Part shown: positions 44,430 through 46,238 of the stretch, one piece after another | How positions within the stretch are numbered: position 1 is the stretch's first letter | How the letters are laid out: every line of letters begins with the position of its first letter | Assembly (NCBI GenBank): GCA_021818105.1 | Contig: JAKAFB010000020.1 | Span: forward strand, 1 to 46,238 | From: Acidobacteriota bacterium | Lineage (GTDB): Bacteria; Acidobacteriota; Terriglobia; Terriglobales; Acidobacteriaceae | DNA: 46,238 nucleotides | Direction of reading: 5' to 3' | Notes under the pieces: generated by a model | Database searches by the model: none | Told to the model about the DNA's origin: nothing | Seen by the model: the letters and a program-made list of their open reading frames with translations, nothing else | Translations under genes and position numbers: made by a program

Positions 44430-45437
44430 TTACTCAGAGGCTTCGGCTTCATACTGATCTGAGACCGGCGTCCAAGAATCGTCGGGATTAAACAATTCCA
44501 TTTTTCGGAAGTTATCGAGAGTTCCGGCACCAAAGTCCTTCTCGTAGATGACGCCATCCTGGCTGACAATGAAAGTTTTCACGCCGGTGACTCCGTATTC
44601 CGCGGGCGCAGCAACCAGCGCAAAGCCTCCAATCATCAGACCCTTCACCACATAATCCATTTTGCCGAGTGGAGCTGCGGGGCCCTGGCCCTTGAGAATC
44701 TTGAACAGATAACCGTGGTATGGTTCCAATTCAGGGGAATAGCCCTGTTCGATTGCCCTGGCGATCTTCTCGCCGATGGGACCGTCCCAGGTGCCGTCCG
44801 GATTTTGCCAGGCCAGCCCATCCTGCTGGCCAGGTGAACTGATGATGCGCTGGGCATACTGATTTACGTTGTAGCCTTCGCGCGGCCTGAGCACGTACTC
44901 CTGCTGCGCCTCAACGTAGCCGTGGCAGATCTGGATTGCATCCAGTTCGTTCGCGCCGATGCGCCGATACAAGAGCTCCTGGCGGCCGACTTTGCTGTCG
45001 AAAAACCACTTCTGACCGCTTTTGACGAGCGGGACCGGGAAGGGCCAATCCTCTTTGCCGACCAGCAGAAATGCGCGATTCCCTGTTTTCGGGTCCATCG
45101 AAACATGCAACTGCTCATGCGCGGCAGTGGCGAACTTCAAGGCATGCTGCCTGTCCTGAACGAATTCGCCAGTGAACACGATGTCTCTGCCTTCAGGACC
45201 AAAGATCTCGGCGAGAGTCAGCTCGTCATAGTCCTCGGCAGCCTTGACCAGCACATCGGCAGCCTGCTGCAGAGAATCGAAGGTACGAACGGCAGCGGGG
45301 GGCGCGGCCGCGCCCATTGCGGCCATTTTCGTCGCAGGTTGCTTTTGTGCCGAAACGAGAGCAACGAACGAAAACGCTGATGCCACCGCGAGCAAGCCTG
45401 CCAAGAGTCGATGGGTGTTCACCGAAGTTGATTTCAT
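44430..45437 (-). CDS. DUF2950 secreted protein
   Basis: Exported protein of 335 residues of the DUF2950 family. The signal peptide is about 1-30 (ending VSAQ). A helical segment (TFDSLQQAADVLVKAAEDYDE) leads into a beta-rich domain with RAFLLVGKEDWPFPVPLVK, the GQKWFFDSKVGRQELLYRRIG segment, and a C-terminal ending with TFIVSQDGVIYEKDFG, which is the signature part of the family. GGGAG lies 8 bases upstream of the ATG. It follows the DUF3300 gene by about 40 bases, the arrangement expected for this pair. The function is unknown. Confidence 0.9.
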   Translation of the reverse strand: MKSTSVNTHRLLAGLLAVASAFSFVALVSAQKQPATKMAAMGAAAPPAAVRTFDSLQQAADVLVKAAEDYDELTLAEIFGPEGRDIVFTGEFVQDRQHALKFATAAHEQLHVSMDPKTGNRAFLLVGKEDWPFPVPLVKSGQKWFFDSKVGRQELLYRRIGANELDAIQICHGYVEAQQEYVLRPREGYNVNQYAQRIISSPGQQDGLAWQNPDGTWDGPIGEKIARAIEQGYSPELEPYHGYLFKILKGQGPAAPLGKMDYVVKGLMIGGFALVAAPAEYGVTGVKTFIVSQDGVIYEKDFGAGTLDNFRKMELFNPDDSWTPVSDQYEAEASE

Positions 45438-45477
45438 TTCCGCACTCCCAAATCTGCCTCTGCGCATTCAGGCATCC

Positions 45478-46238
45478 CTACCGGCGCCGGCCTCCACCGC
45501 TGCGCATGCCTCCGCCACCGCGGGACATGCTCGACGCGCCGCGGCTGGAGCTGCGCCGTGCACTTGAGCCGTTGTAGCCTCTTGTTCCGCCACCAAATGC
45601 ATCGCGGTTGCCGCCACCCGATCGTGACAGATCACGACTGCCGATGCGATCCGGTCCGCCGCCAAGGGATCGGCCATCTGCGCCAGCCGCCCGGCCGGGC
45701 GCTCCCGCACCCAGGCCGCGGCTGCTGGAGGGACGACCGCCTTGCCGGCTGATTTGCTGGCGGGCGGTTGCCTGGCGCCTGGCAAGAGAATCGCCCCGCG
45801 CTGTGCCACCGAATCGATCTGCAGTGGCGCGGTCCTTATAGGGCGCTCCGCCGCGGTGTTCAGGATTATGTTGCCAGCTAGCGCGGTCGCCGCCTGAGGG
45901 AAGGGTGGATGGACGGGTGCCACCGGCGCCGGGGCGATTGCCGGTGCCTGGGCGATTGGTGCCCCGACCTGGCAGATCATTGTTCACTCGATTGCCGCGA
46001 TCAATGTTTGTGTTGCGATTGAAATTGTTGTTGCGGTTGATATACACGTCGTTATGACCCCAGCCGCAGCCCCAGCCCCAGCCGCCGGACCAGAAGGCAC
46101 CCATCATGACACCGAAGCCGAAGGAGATGGCCATGCCCGCAGGGTAATACCATGCAGGCGGATAGTAGATGGGAGGATAGGGATAGACCGGCGGACCGTA
46201 TATCACGACCGGATCGTACGTGGGCACGTAAACCACCT
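45478..46238 (-). CDS. DUF3300 protein, C-terminal part (cut by window edge)
   Basis: The fragment has no start in the window; it continues beyond 46238. It begins with YVPTYDPVVIYGPP and a Pro/Tyr-rich stretch, then a hydrophobic SFGFGVMMGAFW segment and a WGWGCGWGHNDVYINRNN segment, which match the end of DUF3300. The last 160 residues are low-complexity Gly/Arg/Ser/Asn/Pro and end with a Met-Arg-Gly-Gly-rich tail (SMSRGGGGMRSGGGRRR). It is upstream of DUF2950 in the same direction. The role is unknown; an envelope location is inferred. Confidence 0.85.
   Translation of the reverse strand, partial: VVYVPTYDPVVIYGPPVYPYPPIYYPPAWYYPAGMAISFGFGVMMGAFWSGGWGWGCGWGHNDVYINRNNNFNRNTNIDRGNRVNNDLPGRGTNRPGTGNRPGAGGTRPSTLPSGGDRASWQHNPEHRGGAPYKDRATADRFGGTARGDSLARRQATARQQISRQGGRPSSSRGLGAGAPGRAAGADGRSLGGGPDRIGSRDLSRSGGGNRDAFGGGTRGYNGSSARRSSSRGASSMSRGGGGMRSGGGRRR

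Noticed and set aside
1-46238. CRISPR arrays, insertion sequences, attachment sites
   Set aside because: No regularly spaced repeats, transposase or integrase genes, or flanking direct repeats were noticed on reading both strands.

Overview
The window looks like chromosomal DNA of a GC-rich, Gram-negative (diderm) bacterium. The mix of families (YpdA-type oxidoreductase, DUF5916 outer-membrane barrels, a Wza protein with several SLBB repeats, an acidobacterial-type Wzi, and a DUF2950/DUF3300 pair) together with LptE and BON proteins suggests an Acidobacteriota soil bacterium of the Acidobacteriaceae type. This is an inference from gene content; no rRNA or tRNA is present to confirm it. No insertion sequence, phage, integrase or CRISPR array was seen.

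Region 1 (1-14.3 kb) is mostly housekeeping and envelope: a small outer-membrane protein, class I fumarase, an unusual ribbon-helix-helix/membrane fusion, a YpdA-like flavoprotein, an orphan PAS histidine kinase, a BON/glycine-zipper envelope protein, a PpiD/SurA-type folding factor, 4-alpha-glucanotransferase, and an ABC-2 type exporter pair. Region 2 (14.3-18.4 kb) appears less GC-rich in its first part. It holds a GT87 glycosyltransferase, a small monooxygenase-fold protein and a secreted protein made of four tandem cache-type sensor modules behind a strong RNA hairpin.

Region 3 (18.4-21.9 kb, minus strand) runs aroK, a DUF5946 gene, ctaB, a DUF420 gene, a small two-helix protein and ssb in one direction, joining heme O/cytochrome oxidase maturation to shikimate kinase and single-strand-binding protein. 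Region 4 (21.9-30.6 kb) has lptE and holA in the order known from many proteobacteria, separated by a long non-coding stretch, then bacteriohemerythrin, an EamA exporter, a secreted propeller-like protein next to a PP2C phosphatase, and a DUF5916 barrel.

Region 5 (30.7-44.2 kb) is an exopolysaccharide/surface glycan locus: UDP-glucuronate decarboxylase (UDP-xylose), a large Wza, an initiating sugar-phosphate transferase, Wzi with an SLH-like N terminus, GmhA, the tightly overlapped rfbBACD (dTDP-L-rhamnose) operon, and a Tat-exported GH79-type glycosidase. Wzx, Wzy and Wzc and most glycosyltransferases are not in the window, so the locus must be completed elsewhere. The right edge has a DUF2950 gene and the C-terminal end of a DUF3300 gene.

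I found no clear-cut new defence or mobile system. The most unusual items are the RHH-transmembrane fusion, the four-cache secreted protein with its structured leader, the Wzi with an SLH-like module, and the YpdA homologue lacking the family's active cysteine.
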